The notes: generated by a model from the letters alone, not told the origin. Counted from the stretch's first letter, positions 26,746-37,484 are shown. The stretch: DNA of 64,000 bases from Nodosilinea sp. LEGE 07088 (GCF_015207395.1 NZ_JADEWX010000017.1:1-64000); one strand, 5' to 3'. A program made the numbers and translations.

Positions 26746-27820
26746 AGATTTTCAAGAAGAGGCTATTCGGGGAGAGCCCCACCATAGCCGAGACCCGGTC
26801 TGGACTGTTCTCGGCACCAGTAGCCTGGTGCGGTTTTTGCTCATGTTTACCAGCGGCTGGGCAGCGATTCAGCTGCTAGCCTATTTTGAGGTAGTGGTGG
26901 TGGTGTTTGTTAGCGCCACAATTCTGGCATTCTTGCTTAACCATCCGGCTACTTGGCTCAGCCGCTGGTTGCCCCGTGGCGTCGCCGTCACGACGGTCTT
27001 TTTAAGCTGCTTGACGCTTGTCGTAGGCCTTTCGATGACGCTGGGTATGGCCGTGTTATCCCAGGGGCAGCAGTTAGCAGCCAGCATGCAAGACTTTTCT
27101 ACGTCAGTTCTCCCTTGGCTCAGCAGTTTTGAAGGCCTTCTAAAGACCTGGAACCTGCCCATTAACTTGCAGGGGTTAGAACCACAGCTGCAAAACCAGG
27201 CCGTGACTATTCTGACCACTGGGTTAGGGCTGTTACAGTCGACCCTAGCAAACTTAGTGCTAGCCATCCTGATCGCTGTGATCACCCTCTTTATGTTGCT
27301 AGACGGGGCCAATATTTGGTGGTGGCTACTCAACCACCTCCCTTTGCGCAACAAAGAGCGCTTTAACACCGTACTACAGCGCAATCTGCTGGGCTTTTTC
27401 TGGGGTCGATTGCTGCTGTCGATATTTTTTGGTCTGTCTACCTTCATTGTATTTTTAATATTGGGGGTTCCTTTTCCCCTATTGCTGGCTCTCATTGCCG
27501 GTGTATTTGACCTCATTCCAGGCATTGGCGCGACGATCGGGGTTGGCTTGGTGGGGCTGCTACTTTTGTCCCAGAGCGTATGGCTCTCTATTCAAGCGTT
27601 AGTAGTTTGTATCGCTCTGCAGCAGGTTGAAGAAAATCTGCTGCTGCCCTATGTCATGAAAGACTCTCTAGACATCAACCCAGTGGTCATGTTCTTTGCG
27701 TTGCTAGTGGGTGCCACCGTGGCTGGGGTGCTGGGGTTATTTCTGGCAGTACCAGTGGCAGGGGTGATGATTACCTGGCTCGATCTTGAAGTCATGCGGG
27801 GCAGACCTGCTAGCGACTGA
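26735..27820 (+). CDS. AI-2E family transporter-like membrane protein
   Basis: The ATG at 26735 lies inside the DUF2288 gene and gives 361 residues with about eight hydrophobic helices, paired at the N-terminus (40-95), central (185-255) and C-terminus (270-345). The GVFDLIPGIGATIGVG and VEENLLLPYVMKDSLDINPV stretches are hallmarks of the AI-2E (PerM/YdiK) family. Members export or exchange small solutes; the autoinducer-2 function was shown only for a few, so the substrate here is unknown. Confidence 0.9.
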   Translation: MKTEDFQEEAIRGEPHHSRDPVWTVLGTSSLVRFLLMFTSGWAAIQLLAYFEVVVVVFVSATILAFLLNHPATWLSRWLPRGVAVTTVFLSCLTLVVGLSMTLGMAVLSQGQQLAASMQDFSTSVLPWLSSFEGLLKTWNLPINLQGLEPQLQNQAVTILTTGLGLLQSTLANLVLAILIAVITLFMLLDGANIWWWLLNHLPLRNKERFNTVLQRNLLGFFWGRLLLSIFFGLSTFIVFLILGVPFPLLLALIAGVFDLIPGIGATIGVGLVGLLLLSQSVWLSIQALVVCIALQQVEENLLLPYVMKDSLDINPVVMFFALLVGATVAGVLGLFLAVPVAGVMITWLDLEVMRGRPASD

Positions 27821-27913
27821 AACTTTAGCTGAGTTTAAGACTATAGCTATTAAGAACTGCGCCAACAGCCGATAAGCTAAGAAGCTAGGCCTCTGGCAAC
27901 CCTCGTGACACTT

Positions 27914-28912
27914 ATGCCCCACACTGCTCCACCAAACTCCTCAATACCCCAGGGAAATCGGCTGTGTTTTACCCAGGCTCCCTTCTCTTGGCTCTATGCC
28001 CTCTGGAAATTTTGGCGGCCTCACACCGTCATTGGCACTAGTCTCAGCGTGGTTGGCATTGCCGCCATTGTGCTAGCCGGTTTGAATCCAGACTACTATC
28101 TTCCCGCCGGTCTACTGGTCAGGCTAATCGGTATGGCGTGGGCGGCTTGCCTGCTTGGGAATCTCTATATAGTGGGTCTCAACCAACTAGAAGACATTGC
28201 CATTGATCGCATCAATAAACCTCACCTGCCCCTGGCGGCTGGAGAATTTTCGATTGTAGATGGCCGCTGGATCGTAGCGACGGCCGGACTGGGGGCCATC
28301 GCAATCGCTGCGGTGGGTGGCCCCTGGCTTCTGGCTACGGTAGGTCTGAGTTTAGTCATTGGTACGGCCTACTCTTTACCGCCTCTGCGCCTCAAGCGAT
28401 TTCCGTTTTGGGCATCGGTCTGCATCTTGGCGGTACGGGGAGCCATTGTCAATTTAGGGCTGTTTTTGCACGTTAGCGATCGCATGGCTCTTTCCCTCAC
28501 TATTCCAGGTCGGGTGTGGGCTCTGACAGTCTTTATTTTGCTATTTAGCATCGCGATCGCCTTCTTTAAAGATATTCCCGACATTGAGGGCGATCGCCGC
28601 TACGGCATTAGTACCTTATCGGTGCAACTGGGGCAACGCACCGTATTCAACCTAGCATTGGGCATTCTCACCACCTGTTATCTAGGTATGGCCCTCGTGG
28701 CCCCCTGGCTAGCTGATATTAATCGGCTTTTCTTAGCCGGGTCACACCTGCTAGTTCTAGCTCTCCTGTGGTGGATGAGTCGGCGAGTGCCCCACACGGG
28801 CCAGGTGATTGCCACGCCAAATAACCAGGTCTATCCAATGTTTTATCAGTTCATCTGGAAGCTGTTTTTCCTGCAATACCTAATCTTTCCCCTGGCCTGC
28901 TGGCTGGCCTAA
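27914..28912 (+). CDS. hpt: Homogentisate phytyltransferase (UbiA family)
   Basis: The enzyme prenylates homogentisate with phytyl diphosphate, committing it to tocopherol (vitamin E) synthesis. The 332-residue protein has about nine membrane helices and the two UbiA aspartate motifs: NQLEDIAID (N-x3-D-x3-D) followed by KPHLPLAAGEFS, and KDIPDIEGD in the second half. The N-terminal FWRPHTVIGTSLSV is characteristic of Hpt/VTE2 proteins. The ATG at 27914 is chosen over a GTG three codons upstream. Confidence 0.88.
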   Translation: MPHTAPPNSSIPQGNRLCFTQAPFSWLYALWKFWRPHTVIGTSLSVVGIAAIVLAGLNPDYYLPAGLLVRLIGMAWAACLLGNLYIVGLNQLEDIAIDRINKPHLPLAAGEFSIVDGRWIVATAGLGAIAIAAVGGPWLLATVGLSLVIGTAYSLPPLRLKRFPFWASVCILAVRGAIVNLGLFLHVSDRMALSLTIPGRVWALTVFILLFSIAIAFFKDIPDIEGDRRYGISTLSVQLGQRTVFNLALGILTTCYLGMALVAPWLADINRLFLAGSHLLVLALLWWMSRRVPHTGQVIATPNNQVYPMFYQFIWKLFFLQYLIFPLACWLA

Positions 28913-29437
28913 CTCCGAAAAGACAAGCCCCAAGCAACCCAATATACGACATGCATCACTCCTTAGTAGATACCTTACTCATCAAGGTCACCAAACCAAA
29001 CCGTCTTCTACCAGTCCTAGAACGCCAGTACAGAAACCCGGTTTCTACCCTGTGAACGACCAAATCTCGTAGACAAACCAACGCAGAAACCGGGTTTCTA
29101 GCCATACTGAACCGATGCTCTAGGCTGGCTGAGCCCAACAACCAGAGTAAGTCCATTGACAACTACAGCCATCGCCACAATAGTTAGGACGTTGCATCGG
29201 TCACCAGCCCGCCACCTTGACCCCGGCGATCGGCATTTAGCCACGTCCTAAGTGAATTGGCCAACTCTATACTTGGGTCATCATCTGCCCCTAAGCTCAG
29301 TTCTCAAGTGCTCCATCGCTATTAGACTGTGCTAGGGAGTATGGCCTCCCCAGCTCGAATGGTCGCAGATCTGAAGCAGTGACCTCAAAAGTGCGACCCT
29401 GAAGCCACAGGAGTCAAGCTATACCCGGCAATCCACT
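28913..29437. other. Intergenic region with two palindromic repeats
   Basis: In 525 bp between convergent hpt and pilC I find no supported gene. Two copies of the AGAAACCGGGTTTCT element (29031-29046 and 29084-29099) face each other about 37 bp apart and could form a long hairpin ending both transcripts. Confidence 0.5.
29031..29099. repeat. Pair of AGAAACCGGGTTTCT palindromic repeats
   Basis: CAGAAACCCGGTTTCT and CAGAAACCGGGTTTCT, each itself a palindrome, match the element found after hpf (17984-18050). Together they make four half-units of one dispersed repeat in this window. Confidence 0.65.
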
Positions 29438-30658
29438 TTACCCAATTGCATCCATAATCTTGAACATGGGTAAATACATCGATATTAAAATCGATCCAAC
29501 CATACCGCCCAACACAATAATCATCAGCGGTTCCATCACACTGGTGAGTGCCTTTACTGCCTGCTCGACCTCGTCCTCGTAGAAGTCGGCAACCTTCATC
29601 AACATGGCGTCAAGTTCCCCGGTTTCCTCCCCAATGCTGATCATTTGAACAGCCATAGAAGGAAATACGGCGTGCTTTTGCAAGGCAATGCTGATCATGC
29701 CACCACCCTGAACATCCTGCTTGGCGTCATCTACAGCTTCAGCAATAATCTGGTTACCAGCTGTATCACGCACAATTTCTAGTGCCGTTAGGATAGGCAC
29801 CCCAGACTTTGACAGTGAGCCAAAGGTGCGGCAAAAACGAGCTGTAGCAGTTTTTTGAATCAAGTCGCCAAATAGCGGCATTTTGAGAGAAAGTCGATCA
29901 ATCACTCGCCGCCCGTTCAGGGTGGCATAGTAACGCCTGTAGGCAAAGCCCGATGCCGATATAGCGGCAACCATAAACACCCAGTTCAGTGGCTGACGTA
30001 AGAACCTGCTGATCATCATCATGACTTGAGTGAATACTGGCAAGTCAGCGCCTAAATCCTCAAACATATCGGCAAAGATCGGTAATAGAAACACGGTCAT
30101 ACCGACAAAGATAATCACGGCCAAAAAACCTACTGTTACCGGATAGGCCATGGCAGATTTAATTTGATTTTGTAATCGAGCTAAGTCTTCTAAGAGCTTA
30201 GCCAGACGGTTGAGCACTTCATCGAGTACGCCACCAACCTCACCTGCTTGAATTAGAGCCACATAGAGGTTGTCAAAGCAGCTTGGGTGCTTGCGCATAG
30301 CGTCAGAAAGGTTAGTACCCTGCTGCACGTCAGCATTAATAGCCATCAGAGCCTGCTTGAGTTTGGGGTTAGAGCAGTCTTCTGACAAGACACCAAGCCC
30401 CCTAACCAGAGCCACGCCTGCGTTGACTAGGGCTGCGAACTGACGAGAGAAAATGGCCTTATCTTTTACGGTTACCTTGGTCATGGAGGTCTTGATACTC
30501 TCCAGATCAAAGTTGAAACCTGCATCTTCTTTCAGGTCCATCACGTAGAGGCCCTGATTTTTCAGGAGATTACGAGCTTCATTAGGTGTTTCGGCAGAAA
30601 CTCGTTCTTTGCGCTGGGCTCCGCTGGTATCGCGACCAATGGCAACGTAGGTAGGCAT
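29438..30658 (-). CDS. pilC: Type IV pilus inner membrane platform protein PilC
   Basis: PilC (406 residues) is the membrane platform on which PilB and PilT act. It has two GspF repeats (about 70-195 and 275-400), each with long hydrophobic helices. The FSRQFAALVNAGV and GEETGELDAML motifs are typical. The N-terminal cytoplasmic segment begins MPTYVAIGRDTSG. It is the last gene of the leftward pilB-pilT-pilC cluster, 209 bp after pilT. Confidence 0.95.
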   Translation of the reverse strand: MPTYVAIGRDTSGAQRKERVSAETPNEARNLLKNQGLYVMDLKEDAGFNFDLESIKTSMTKVTVKDKAIFSRQFAALVNAGVALVRGLGVLSEDCSNPKLKQALMAINADVQQGTNLSDAMRKHPSCFDNLYVALIQAGEVGGVLDEVLNRLAKLLEDLARLQNQIKSAMAYPVTVGFLAVIIFVGMTVFLLPIFADMFEDLGADLPVFTQVMMMISRFLRQPLNWVFMVAAISASGFAYRRYYATLNGRRVIDRLSLKMPLFGDLIQKTATARFCRTFGSLSKSGVPILTALEIVRDTAGNQIIAEAVDDAKQDVQGGGMISIALQKHAVFPSMAVQMISIGEETGELDAMLMKVADFYEDEVEQAVKALTSVMEPLMIIVLGGMVGSILISMYLPMFKIMDAIG

Positions 30659-30867
30659 GGCTCAAAGGCTCAGTGGTTTGAAGGTACTGCAATTATAACG
30701 ATGGGTTTAAGTTGTCGAACCCGCTAGATTTACCTGATGGTTATTAATGCGTGGACTGTTCCATTCTAGATAGTCGATCTGGGTTAGGCCCATGTCGATA
30801 CCAAAAAATATGACCTGTGGATCTCATCTCTGGCATCGACTGAGTCATCCTTTGATAGGCTAGCTTC

Positions 30868-31992
30868 CTATCGGCGAGCCGCAGTAGTACCCTGACGGGC
30901 AGCGGCATTGGGTGTGGCTGCTGGGCCAATTAAGCGCTGCAATTCATCGGGGCGAGAGGTTTTAGACATGGCTGCCTCAAAGGAAATGGTACCCGCCTTG
31001 TAAAGATCGGCCAATACTTTCTCTAGGGTTTGCATAGCCAGCTTACCCCCCGTCTGAATGGCGCCGTAAATCTGGGGTGTTTTGCCTTCTCGAATCATGT
31101 TGGCAATAGCTGGGGTAATCACCATAATTTCCTGGGCCATAACCCGACCAAATTCACCAGGTTTAGGGTTTGCCTTGGGTACCAGAGTTTGGCTTAGCAC
31201 AGCAACCAAGGAGCCTGAAAGCTGCACTCGAATTTGCTGTTGCTGTTCGGGAGGGAATACGTCAATCATGCGGTCAACGGTTTGGGCCGCTGAGCTGGTG
31301 TGCAGGGTGCCAAATACAAGGTGGCCAGTTTCTGCCGCTGAAATGGCCAGCGAGATGGTTTCCAGGTCGCGCATTTCACCCACCAGAATCACGTCGGGGT
31401 CTTCCCGCAGGGCGGCGCGGAGGGCATTGGCAAAGCTCTTGGTATCTTCCCCAATCTGGCGTTGGTGAATTAAGCTCTTGATCGGTTCGTAAACGAATTC
31501 AATTGGGTCTTCAACGGTGAGAATGTGCTCTGGCCGAGTGAGGTTGATGTTGTTGATCATCGAAGCCAGGGTAGTTGATTTCCCCGAACCAGTAGGGCCA
31601 GTAACGAGAATCAGCCCCCTGGGCTTTTCCGATAGCTCCCGAACAATATTGGGGAGACCGAGCGTGTCCATAGAGGGGATTTTTGAGCTGAGTGCCCGCA
31701 AACAGGCCGCGTAGGTGCCTCGATCTTTGTAGACATTTACTCGAAATCGAGCCAGCCCTTTGACGCCATAGGAACAGTCGAGCTCCCAGGTTTGTTCGAG
31801 TTGTTTACGCTGAGTGTTGTTCAGCATACTGAAAATGAGCCGCTGACATGACTCGGGGGTCATGGGTTCATGTTCAGTGGGCGTGAGCTTACCGCTGATG
31901 CGGATGTAAGGTGGCAGCCCTGCTGAGAGGTGTAGGTCAGAGCCGCCACGCTCAATTACCTCTTCCATCAAGTCTTCGATCATCAATTCCAT
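30868..31992 (-). CDS. pilT: Type IV pilus retraction ATPase PilT
   Basis: PilT (374 residues) depolymerises pili, driving twitching and phototactic motility. It has Walker A TGPTGSGKST (131-140), the Asp box EDPIEFV, Walker B ILVGEMRDLE, and the His box GTLHTSSAAQT. The retraction-specific AIRxLIRE motif appears as AIANMIREGK. An Ala-rich tail ends the protein. It lies between pilB and pilC on the same strand. Confidence 0.95.
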   Translation of the reverse strand: MELMIEDLMEEVIERGGSDLHLSAGLPPYIRISGKLTPTEHEPMTPESCQRLIFSMLNNTQRKQLEQTWELDCSYGVKGLARFRVNVYKDRGTYAACLRALSSKIPSMDTLGLPNIVRELSEKPRGLILVTGPTGSGKSTTLASMINNINLTRPEHILTVEDPIEFVYEPIKSLIHQRQIGEDTKSFANALRAALREDPDVILVGEMRDLETISLAISAAETGHLVFGTLHTSSAAQTVDRMIDVFPPEQQQQIRVQLSGSLVAVLSQTLVPKANPKPGEFGRVMAQEIMVITPAIANMIREGKTPQIYGAIQTGGKLAMQTLEKVLADLYKAGTISFEAAMSKTSRPDELQRLIGPAATPNAAARQGTTAARR

Positions 31993-32162
31993 AGAACTAC
32001 CTCATGGGGATGGAGAAACGAGAAAAATGTCGGGTTTTAAGAGCCTAAAATCAGCCCGGAATGTCGTTGGTGCCGTGATACCTAATGATTTAGTAACAAT
32101 TATTGGTAACAAGATGCCCAATTTAAAGCTGCATCATGTCGCCGCAATGAGCAAAGCTCTAA

Positions 32163-34166
32163 CTAATCGTGGAATCGAGGGGTCAGACAGTACGGACAGT
32201 CAAGCCACTCCTGCTGAAGTTCGGCGGCGCAGCAGGAGCAAGTAAGCGAGGCCTTGCGCTTAGCCTTCAACTCAGCCTCTAGCCCTGTATCTGTAAACGT
32301 TACTCGCTCTACTTCTTCAAGGGTAGTGTAACCCTGGCGCACTAGGTCGAGACTATAGGAAAGCAGAGTCTGCATGCCTTCTTCGACGGCAGCCTCTTTG
32401 ATATGCTCAGTTGGCGCACCTTCAGAAATCAGCTGTTGGAGCCGCTCGGTAACCCGCAAAACCTCGTAGACGCCAACTCGACCTTTGTAGCCTCCCCCTT
32501 GGCAGGTAGAGCATAGGCGGTTGCCCTCTTTGGCAGCCGTTATTTCTTCAACAGAAAGGGTGTTGGCTTTATAGAACGTGATATCGGCATCGGCTGCGGC
32601 AGTGAGGCCAAAGTGAGCTAGCTCCTCGATACTCGGGTTGTAGGCAACACGACATTCTGAACAGACTTTGCGCACAAGCCGCTGAGCAAGCACCCCGATC
32701 AAAGCGCTAGATACCATGAATGACTCTACCCCCATCTCATCAAGGCGGGCGATCGCGCCAGCGGCATCATTGGTGTGTAGGGTAGTCAATACAAGGTGCC
32801 CGGTGAGGGCTGCCTCGATCGCCGTCTTAGCCGTTTCACGGTCGCGGGTTTCACCCACCAGAATGACATCGGGGTCTTGTCGCAAAAATGCCCGCAAAAT
32901 CGATGCGAAGTCCATGCCCTTCTCACGGATTACTTGCACCTGGGTTAGACCAGGCAACGTGTATTCAATCGGGTCTTCGGCCGTACTGATATTGATGCCA
33001 GGGTCGTTACGCTCTGAGAGCACGGAGTAAAGCGTTGTGGTTTTACCCGAGCCCGTTGGCCCGGTCACCAGCAGCAGACCAAATGGGCGAGAGGCCATTT
33101 CCTGAACGATGCGCAGTGACGTAGGGTCGGTAATGAGTTTGTCAAGACCCAGCTGAGTCGTGGAATTGTCGAGAATTCTCAGTACCACCTTCTCGCCGCA
33201 ACGGCTGGGTAGAGTATTGACCCGAAAGTCAACCTTACGGCCTTGAAATACTCGCCGAATGCGACCATCCTGAGGCGCTCGACGTTCCGCAATATCTAGC
33301 TCAGCAATGATTTTGAATCGGGCAGTAACGGCAGGGATGATTTTCTTCGGCATCTTAGGCAGAGCTTCTTTGAGCACCCCGTCTTTGCGAAAGCGCACTC
33401 GTAAAAACTCCTCTTGGGGTTCAATGTGAATGTCAGACACCCCTTCCTGCAATGCCTTGGCTAGAATCTTGTTGACTAGGGCAATGACAGGAGCAGCGCC
33501 AGCATCTTTGAGTGCGGCTCCTAAGTCAGCCTCCTCATCAATGACTTCTTCTAGGCCACCTTCACCAAAATCTAGCTCCTCTAGGCTGGTGTTAACATCT
33601 ACAGCGGCGTCTAGATCCTCTTTTTTCTGTCTAGCAACAGCATCATCCAAATAGGTTGACATTAAGCGCTGATAGTCTTCAACCGTAATCACCATACGCT
33701 TAAGCGCCAACTCTTGTGGCCGCAAGATACGGGTGAGGTCGTCCTGGGCCTCTAAGTTCTCAGGATCGACCATGGCAACCAGCACAGAAGGTGACTCATC
33801 GTCATGCTTGGATAATGGTACGAGACGATGTCGGCGGCAGATATCGACGGGGATCAGGGTGTCGATCAGGTGACCAATCTGGGCCGGGGAAATATCATTG
33901 AGCTCAGGGTCTAGAGACTCAACGCCATAGAGAATTTTGAGCTCAAAGAGCTGTTGTTTTTTGTACTGACGTAGCAGCTCGGGGGATAACTGTTGCCCCG
34001 TCAAAGACTCCAGCACGTCAGTAAGCGATTGGCCGTTCTTACGGCTCTCCGCCAGAGCCTTCTGCATCTGCTCAGAGTCTACATAGCCAGATTGAATGAG
34101 CTTGTTGCCGAAGGGTGAAAAGCTCCGTTGCAGTACCAGAGCTCGCCGGGAGGAGGAATTAGTCAT
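32163..34166 (-). CDS. pilB: Type IV pilus assembly ATPase PilB
   Basis: PilB (667 residues) powers pilus extension. It has an N-terminal MshEN/GspE-N region (20-175), an acidic linker (180-225), the ATPase domain with Walker A GPTGSGKTTT (369-378), Walker B VILVGETRDRET and the His box TTLHTNDA. A tetracysteine site CSECR...CSTCQGGG binds zinc in this family. A further C-terminal pair, CSCC...CPYC, forms a second probable zinc ribbon in the last 30 residues. It is the first gene of the leftward pil cluster and is divergent from grpE. Confidence 0.95.
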   Translation of the reverse strand: MTNSSSRRALVLQRSFSPFGNKLIQSGYVDSEQMQKALAESRKNGQSLTDVLESLTGQQLSPELLRQYKKQQLFELKILYGVESLDPELNDISPAQIGHLIDTLIPVDICRRHRLVPLSKHDDESPSVLVAMVDPENLEAQDDLTRILRPQELALKRMVITVEDYQRLMSTYLDDAVARQKKEDLDAAVDVNTSLEELDFGEGGLEEVIDEEADLGAALKDAGAAPVIALVNKILAKALQEGVSDIHIEPQEEFLRVRFRKDGVLKEALPKMPKKIIPAVTARFKIIAELDIAERRAPQDGRIRRVFQGRKVDFRVNTLPSRCGEKVVLRILDNSTTQLGLDKLITDPTSLRIVQEMASRPFGLLLVTGPTGSGKTTTLYSVLSERNDPGINISTAEDPIEYTLPGLTQVQVIREKGMDFASILRAFLRQDPDVILVGETRDRETAKTAIEAALTGHLVLTTLHTNDAAGAIARLDEMGVESFMVSSALIGVLAQRLVRKVCSECRVAYNPSIEELAHFGLTAAADADITFYKANTLSVEEITAAKEGNRLCSTCQGGGYKGRVGVYEVLRVTERLQQLISEGAPTEHIKEAAVEEGMQTLLSYSLDLVRQGYTTLEEVERVTFTDTGLEAELKAKRKASLTCSCCAAELQQEWLDCPYCLTPRFHD

Positions 34167-34509
34167 AGCGCTGATGCCAAAGTACCGATGAAAAAAGGCC
34201 TGAACCTAACCGTATGCAGGCAGTATGCCCTAAGTGAGGGACTGCGTCGGCTAGTATGCCCGATCGCTCATCCCTTCGTGTGACCCCGTAGTCTCGATAA
34301 TACCCTCATCCAATTTATCTGCACCAGGGCGAACCGCAGGCCATTTCCCAGGCTGGATGTACGAGTTGCCTCAGCGAGTAGCCGTGAAATTTACAATCCA
34401 CGATAGAATTGTGGCCAATACCAGGGGCGAGCCTCAACGGTTGAGGCTCGCCCCTGGCTAACCTAAAGCTATTGAACTGTTGCATTCACCCGTCGGGTTA
34501 CGTATCAAA
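34167..34509. other. Divergent control region between pilB and grpE
   Basis: The 343 bp must hold promoters for both the pil cluster and the grpE-dnaK group. No CIRCE element (TTAGCACTC-N9-GAGTGCTAA) is present. The main feature is a 37-nt perfect palindrome at 34421-34457, 52 bp before the grpE start. Confidence 0.5.
34421..34457. promoter_or_regulatory. 37-nt perfect palindrome upstream of grpE
   Basis: Arms of 18 bp (CCAGGGGCGAGCCTCAAC and its exact complement) flank a single base. It lacks a T run, so it is not a normal terminator, and as RNA it would form a very stable hairpin in the grpE leader. It could be a regulatory RNA structure, a protein operator or a dispersed repeat; the sequence alone does not decide. 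Confidence 0.6.
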
Positions 34510-35199
34510 ATGGTTGACGATATCCACCAAGCCGAACACGATCCTTCCTCTGAGCCTGAGGCGATTGAAGAAATTCTGGAAGAAGGCGACATCAATGACC
34601 TAGATTTTGATGATGTGGTCGAAGCGGCGGCAGCTACAGTAGAATCCGCTGAGGGCGAGACTCACCCCTCAAACGAGGGTGTCGAAGCAGCTGTGGTCAG
34701 CGATTTAGAGCGCCAGGTAGTCGGTCTCAAAGCTCAACTTGAAGACCGTGCTAACCAGTCGATGCGCATTGCTGCTGACTTTGAGAACTATCGCAAGCGC
34801 ACTAGTAAAGAAAAAGAGGACTTGACTACCCAGATCAAGGGCGACACGGTAATTGAGCTGTTGCCGGTGGTCGATAACTTTGAGCGGGCGCGATCGCAAA
34901 TTAAACCCCAGACCGAGGCCGAGATGACTATTCACAAAAGTTATCAGAGCGTCTATAAGCAATTGGTTGAAACCTTAAAGCGCCTCGGGGTTGCCGCTAT
35001 GCGCGCCGAAGGTCAAGAATTTGACCCGCTACTGCACGAAGCGGTGATGCGTGAGCCTACTGCCGATCACCCAGAAGGGGTAGTCATTGAAGAATTCGTG
35101 CGTGGTTATCAATTAGGTGAACGAGTCTTGCGCCATGCCATGGTCAAGGTCGCGGCCCCTCCTGAAGATGCTGATGTCGATAATGAGGTGACTGAGTAG
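34510..35199 (+). CDS. grpE: Nucleotide exchange factor GrpE
   Basis: GrpE releases ADP from DnaK. The 229-residue protein has an acidic disordered N-terminus (1-60), a long dimerisation coiled coil (70-130, with DFENYRKRTSKEKED) and the beta-domain ending GYQLGERVLRHAMVKVA, the family signature. The ATG at 34510 is taken; an in-frame TTG at 34480 would add ten residues. It opens the grpE-dnaK-dnaJ group. Confidence 0.95.
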   Translation: MVDDIHQAEHDPSSEPEAIEEILEEGDINDLDFDDVVEAAAATVESAEGETHPSNEGVEAAVVSDLERQVVGLKAQLEDRANQSMRIAADFENYRKRTSKEKEDLTTQIKGDTVIELLPVVDNFERARSQIKPQTEAEMTIHKSYQSVYKQLVETLKRLGVAAMRAEGQEFDPLLHEAVMREPTADHPEGVVIEEFVRGYQLGERVLRHAMVKVAAPPEDADVDNEVTE

Positions 35200-35410
35200 G
35201 TTACGGTGATGGGGAGCTGACAGAGACTATTAAGTATCTTGTGTGTGCAGCGGTATTTAGCTCAGCCCAGGCGTTGCCATAAATCATTGAGGTGCAGGGT
35301 AACTTTTTGGTGGTAAGCGGGCAAACTAACCACAATTAGCCCGCGTCAACTATGACCCAGGCTAACCTCGCAAGAGTTATGGCGAACGATTAAATTGAGC
35401 ACCGCAGGCT

Positions 35411-37378
35411 ATGGGTAAAGTAATCGGCATTGACCTAGGGACAACTAACAGCTGTGTTGCCGTGCTAGAAGGCGGTAAACCCTCTGTAATTGCCAGCACT
35501 GAAGGAGGGCGCACCGTGCCCAGCATTGTCGGGTTTGGCAAAAACGGCGAACGCTTGGTAGGGCAATTGGCTAAGCGGCAGGCGGTCACCAACGCTGAAA
35601 ATACCGTCTACAGCATTAAGCGTTTCATTGGTCGACGGTGGGAAGATACGGAGGCTGAGCGCAGTCGAGTGCCTTACGTTTGCGTCAACGGGCGTGACGA
35701 TACTGTGGATGTCCAGATTCGTGGTAAAGCGTTTACGCCCCAGGAAGTCTCCGCCATGATTCTGCAAAAACTTAAGCAGGATGCGGAGTCCTATCTGGGT
35801 GCTGAGGTTACTCAGGCCGTTATCACGGTGCCAGCTTACTTTACCGATGCTCAGCGACAGGCTACAAAAGATGCCGGTACTATTGCTGGCTTAGAGGTGC
35901 TGCGTATTATCAATGAGCCGACAGCCGCAGCTCTCTCCTATGGCCTAGACAAGCAAGACCAAGACCAAATGGTGCTGGTGTTTGACCTCGGCGGCGGTAC
36001 CTTCGATGTTTCTATCTTGCAGTTGGGAGACGGTGTCTTCGAGGTAAAAGCCACTGCTGGTAACAATCACCTCGGTGGAGATGACTTCGATAATTGCGTT
36101 GTTGAGTGGATGACAGCGGCCTTCCGGGAACAGGAAGGGATTGACTTATCTGCCGATCGCATGGCTCTGCAGCGCATTCGCGAAGCGGCTGAAAAAGCAA
36201 AAATCGAGTTGTCGAGTATGCCCTCGACTTCAATTAATTTGCCGTTTATTACGGCTGATGAATCAGGCCCAAAACACTTGGAAATGGCGCTGACTCGGTC
36301 CCAATTTGAACAGTTTGCATCAGAACTTGTTCAAGCGACCCTAGAACCGGTTAAACAGGCTTTAAAGGATGCGGACTTGGGCCCTGAGGCAATCGATCGC
36401 ATTTTACTGGTAGGTGGCTCTACCCGTATTCCAGCCGTGCAACAGGCGATCAGCAGTTACTTCAATGGTAAATCTCCCGATCGCTCGGTGAATCCTGACG
36501 AAGCAGTCGCTCTAGGGGCATCCATTCAAGCCGGGGTGTTAGGAGGCGAAGTTAAAGACTTACTGCTGCTCGACGTGACGCCGCTCTCCCTCGGTATTGA
36601 GACCCTTGGAGAAGTCTTTACGAAAGTGATTGAGCGCAATACCACTATTCCCACTAGTAAATCCCAGGTATTTTCCACAGCCACCGATGGGCAAACCTCA
36701 GTCGAGATTCATGCCCTGCAAGGTGAGCGGGCCATGGCCAGAGATAATAAGAGCCTGGGTAAGTTCGAGCTGACGGGTATTCCCCCCGCTCCCCGTGGAG
36801 TGCCGCAGATTGAGGTATCTTTTGAAATCGATGCCGATGGGATTCTCAAAGTATCTGCTCTCGATAAGGGAACGGGACGGGCTCAGAGTATCTGTATTAC
36901 CAACACGGGCGGCCTCACCAATGATGAGGTTGATCGCATGCGGGTTGAGGCTGAAGCCTACGCTGATGAAGATGAACGGCGGCGCCAGCTAGCAGAACTT
37001 ACCAACCGAGCCGATAATCTGTTTTATAGCTACGAAGCCACCCTACGCGATCACGGTAGTTTGCTCGATGATGAAGCTCGCGCTGCGCTGGAAGCAAAAG
37101 CCAGTGAGTTGCGTGCAGCCACTCATGATTCGAGCATTGACATCTTCACCTTCCAGGGCTGTATCGATGCTTTACAGGCCTCTATTTTTGCCGTAGGCGC
37201 TAATCTCTATCGTGAAGCAGATATTGGTGCCGATGTGGATATGGACATTCCGGCATCGGCTTACGCTGGCGTAGAGGATGACGATGCCGCAACCTACGAT
37301 AGTGAGTATGACGATGGCTACGACAGTGAGGGAGAGCTAGATGCCACTGTGACAGCTGATTACGAAGCGATTGACTAG
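35411..37378 (+). CDS. dnaK: Hsp70 chaperone DnaK
   Basis: This Hsp70 (655 residues) has the ATPase domain ([11 protein letters not shown] at 5-15, [23 protein letters not shown]), the linker [18 protein letters not shown] and the substrate-binding domain. The last 40 residues form a highly acidic, Asp/Tyr-rich tail in place of the usual short Gly/Gln-rich end. Cyanobacteria carry two or three DnaK paralogues; I cannot tell which this is. Its place between grpE and dnaJ supports a stress-chaperone role. A 211-bp gap separates it from grpE. Confidence 0.94.
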   Translation: MGKVIGIDLGTTNSCVAVLEGGKPSVIASTEGGRTVPSIVGFGKNGERLVGQLAKRQAVTNAENTVYSIKRFIGRRWEDTEAERSRVPYVCVNGRDDTVDVQIRGKAFTPQEVSAMILQKLKQDAESYLGAEVTQAVITVPAYFTDAQRQATKDAGTIAGLEVLRIINEPTAAALSYGLDKQDQDQMVLVFDLGGGTFDVSILQLGDGVFEVKATAGNNHLGGDDFDNCVVEWMTAAFREQEGIDLSADRMALQRIREAAEKAKIELSSMPSTSINLPFITADESGPKHLEMALTRSQFEQFASELVQATLEPVKQALKDADLGPEAIDRILLVGGSTRIPAVQQAISSYFNGKSPDRSVNPDEAVALGASIQAGVLGGEVKDLLLLDVTPLSLGIETLGEVFTKVIERNTTIPTSKSQVFSTATDGQTSVEIHALQGERAMARDNKSLGKFELTGIPPAPRGVPQIEVSFEIDADGILKVSALDKGTGRAQSICITNTGGLTNDEVDRMRVEAEAYADEDERRRQLAELTNRADNLFYSYEATLRDHGSLLDDEARAALEAKASELRAATHDSSIDIFTFQGCIDALQASIFAVGANLYREADIGADVDMDIPASAYAGVEDDDAATYDSEYDDGYDSEGELDATVTADYEAID

Positions 37379-37484
37379 CGCGTAGGGGAAATAATAGGGC
37401 GGGTATCCCACCTAGCCAAGGTGTGCACTCCTTTTAAAATGGTTTAATGTTTGATTGTTGCTGGAGTTGTCTAGGTAGCCCCCT

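Noticed and set aside
34167-34509. CIRCE operator for the Hsp70 genes
   Set aside because: No TTAGCACTC-N9-GAGTGCTAA sequence or near match is present.
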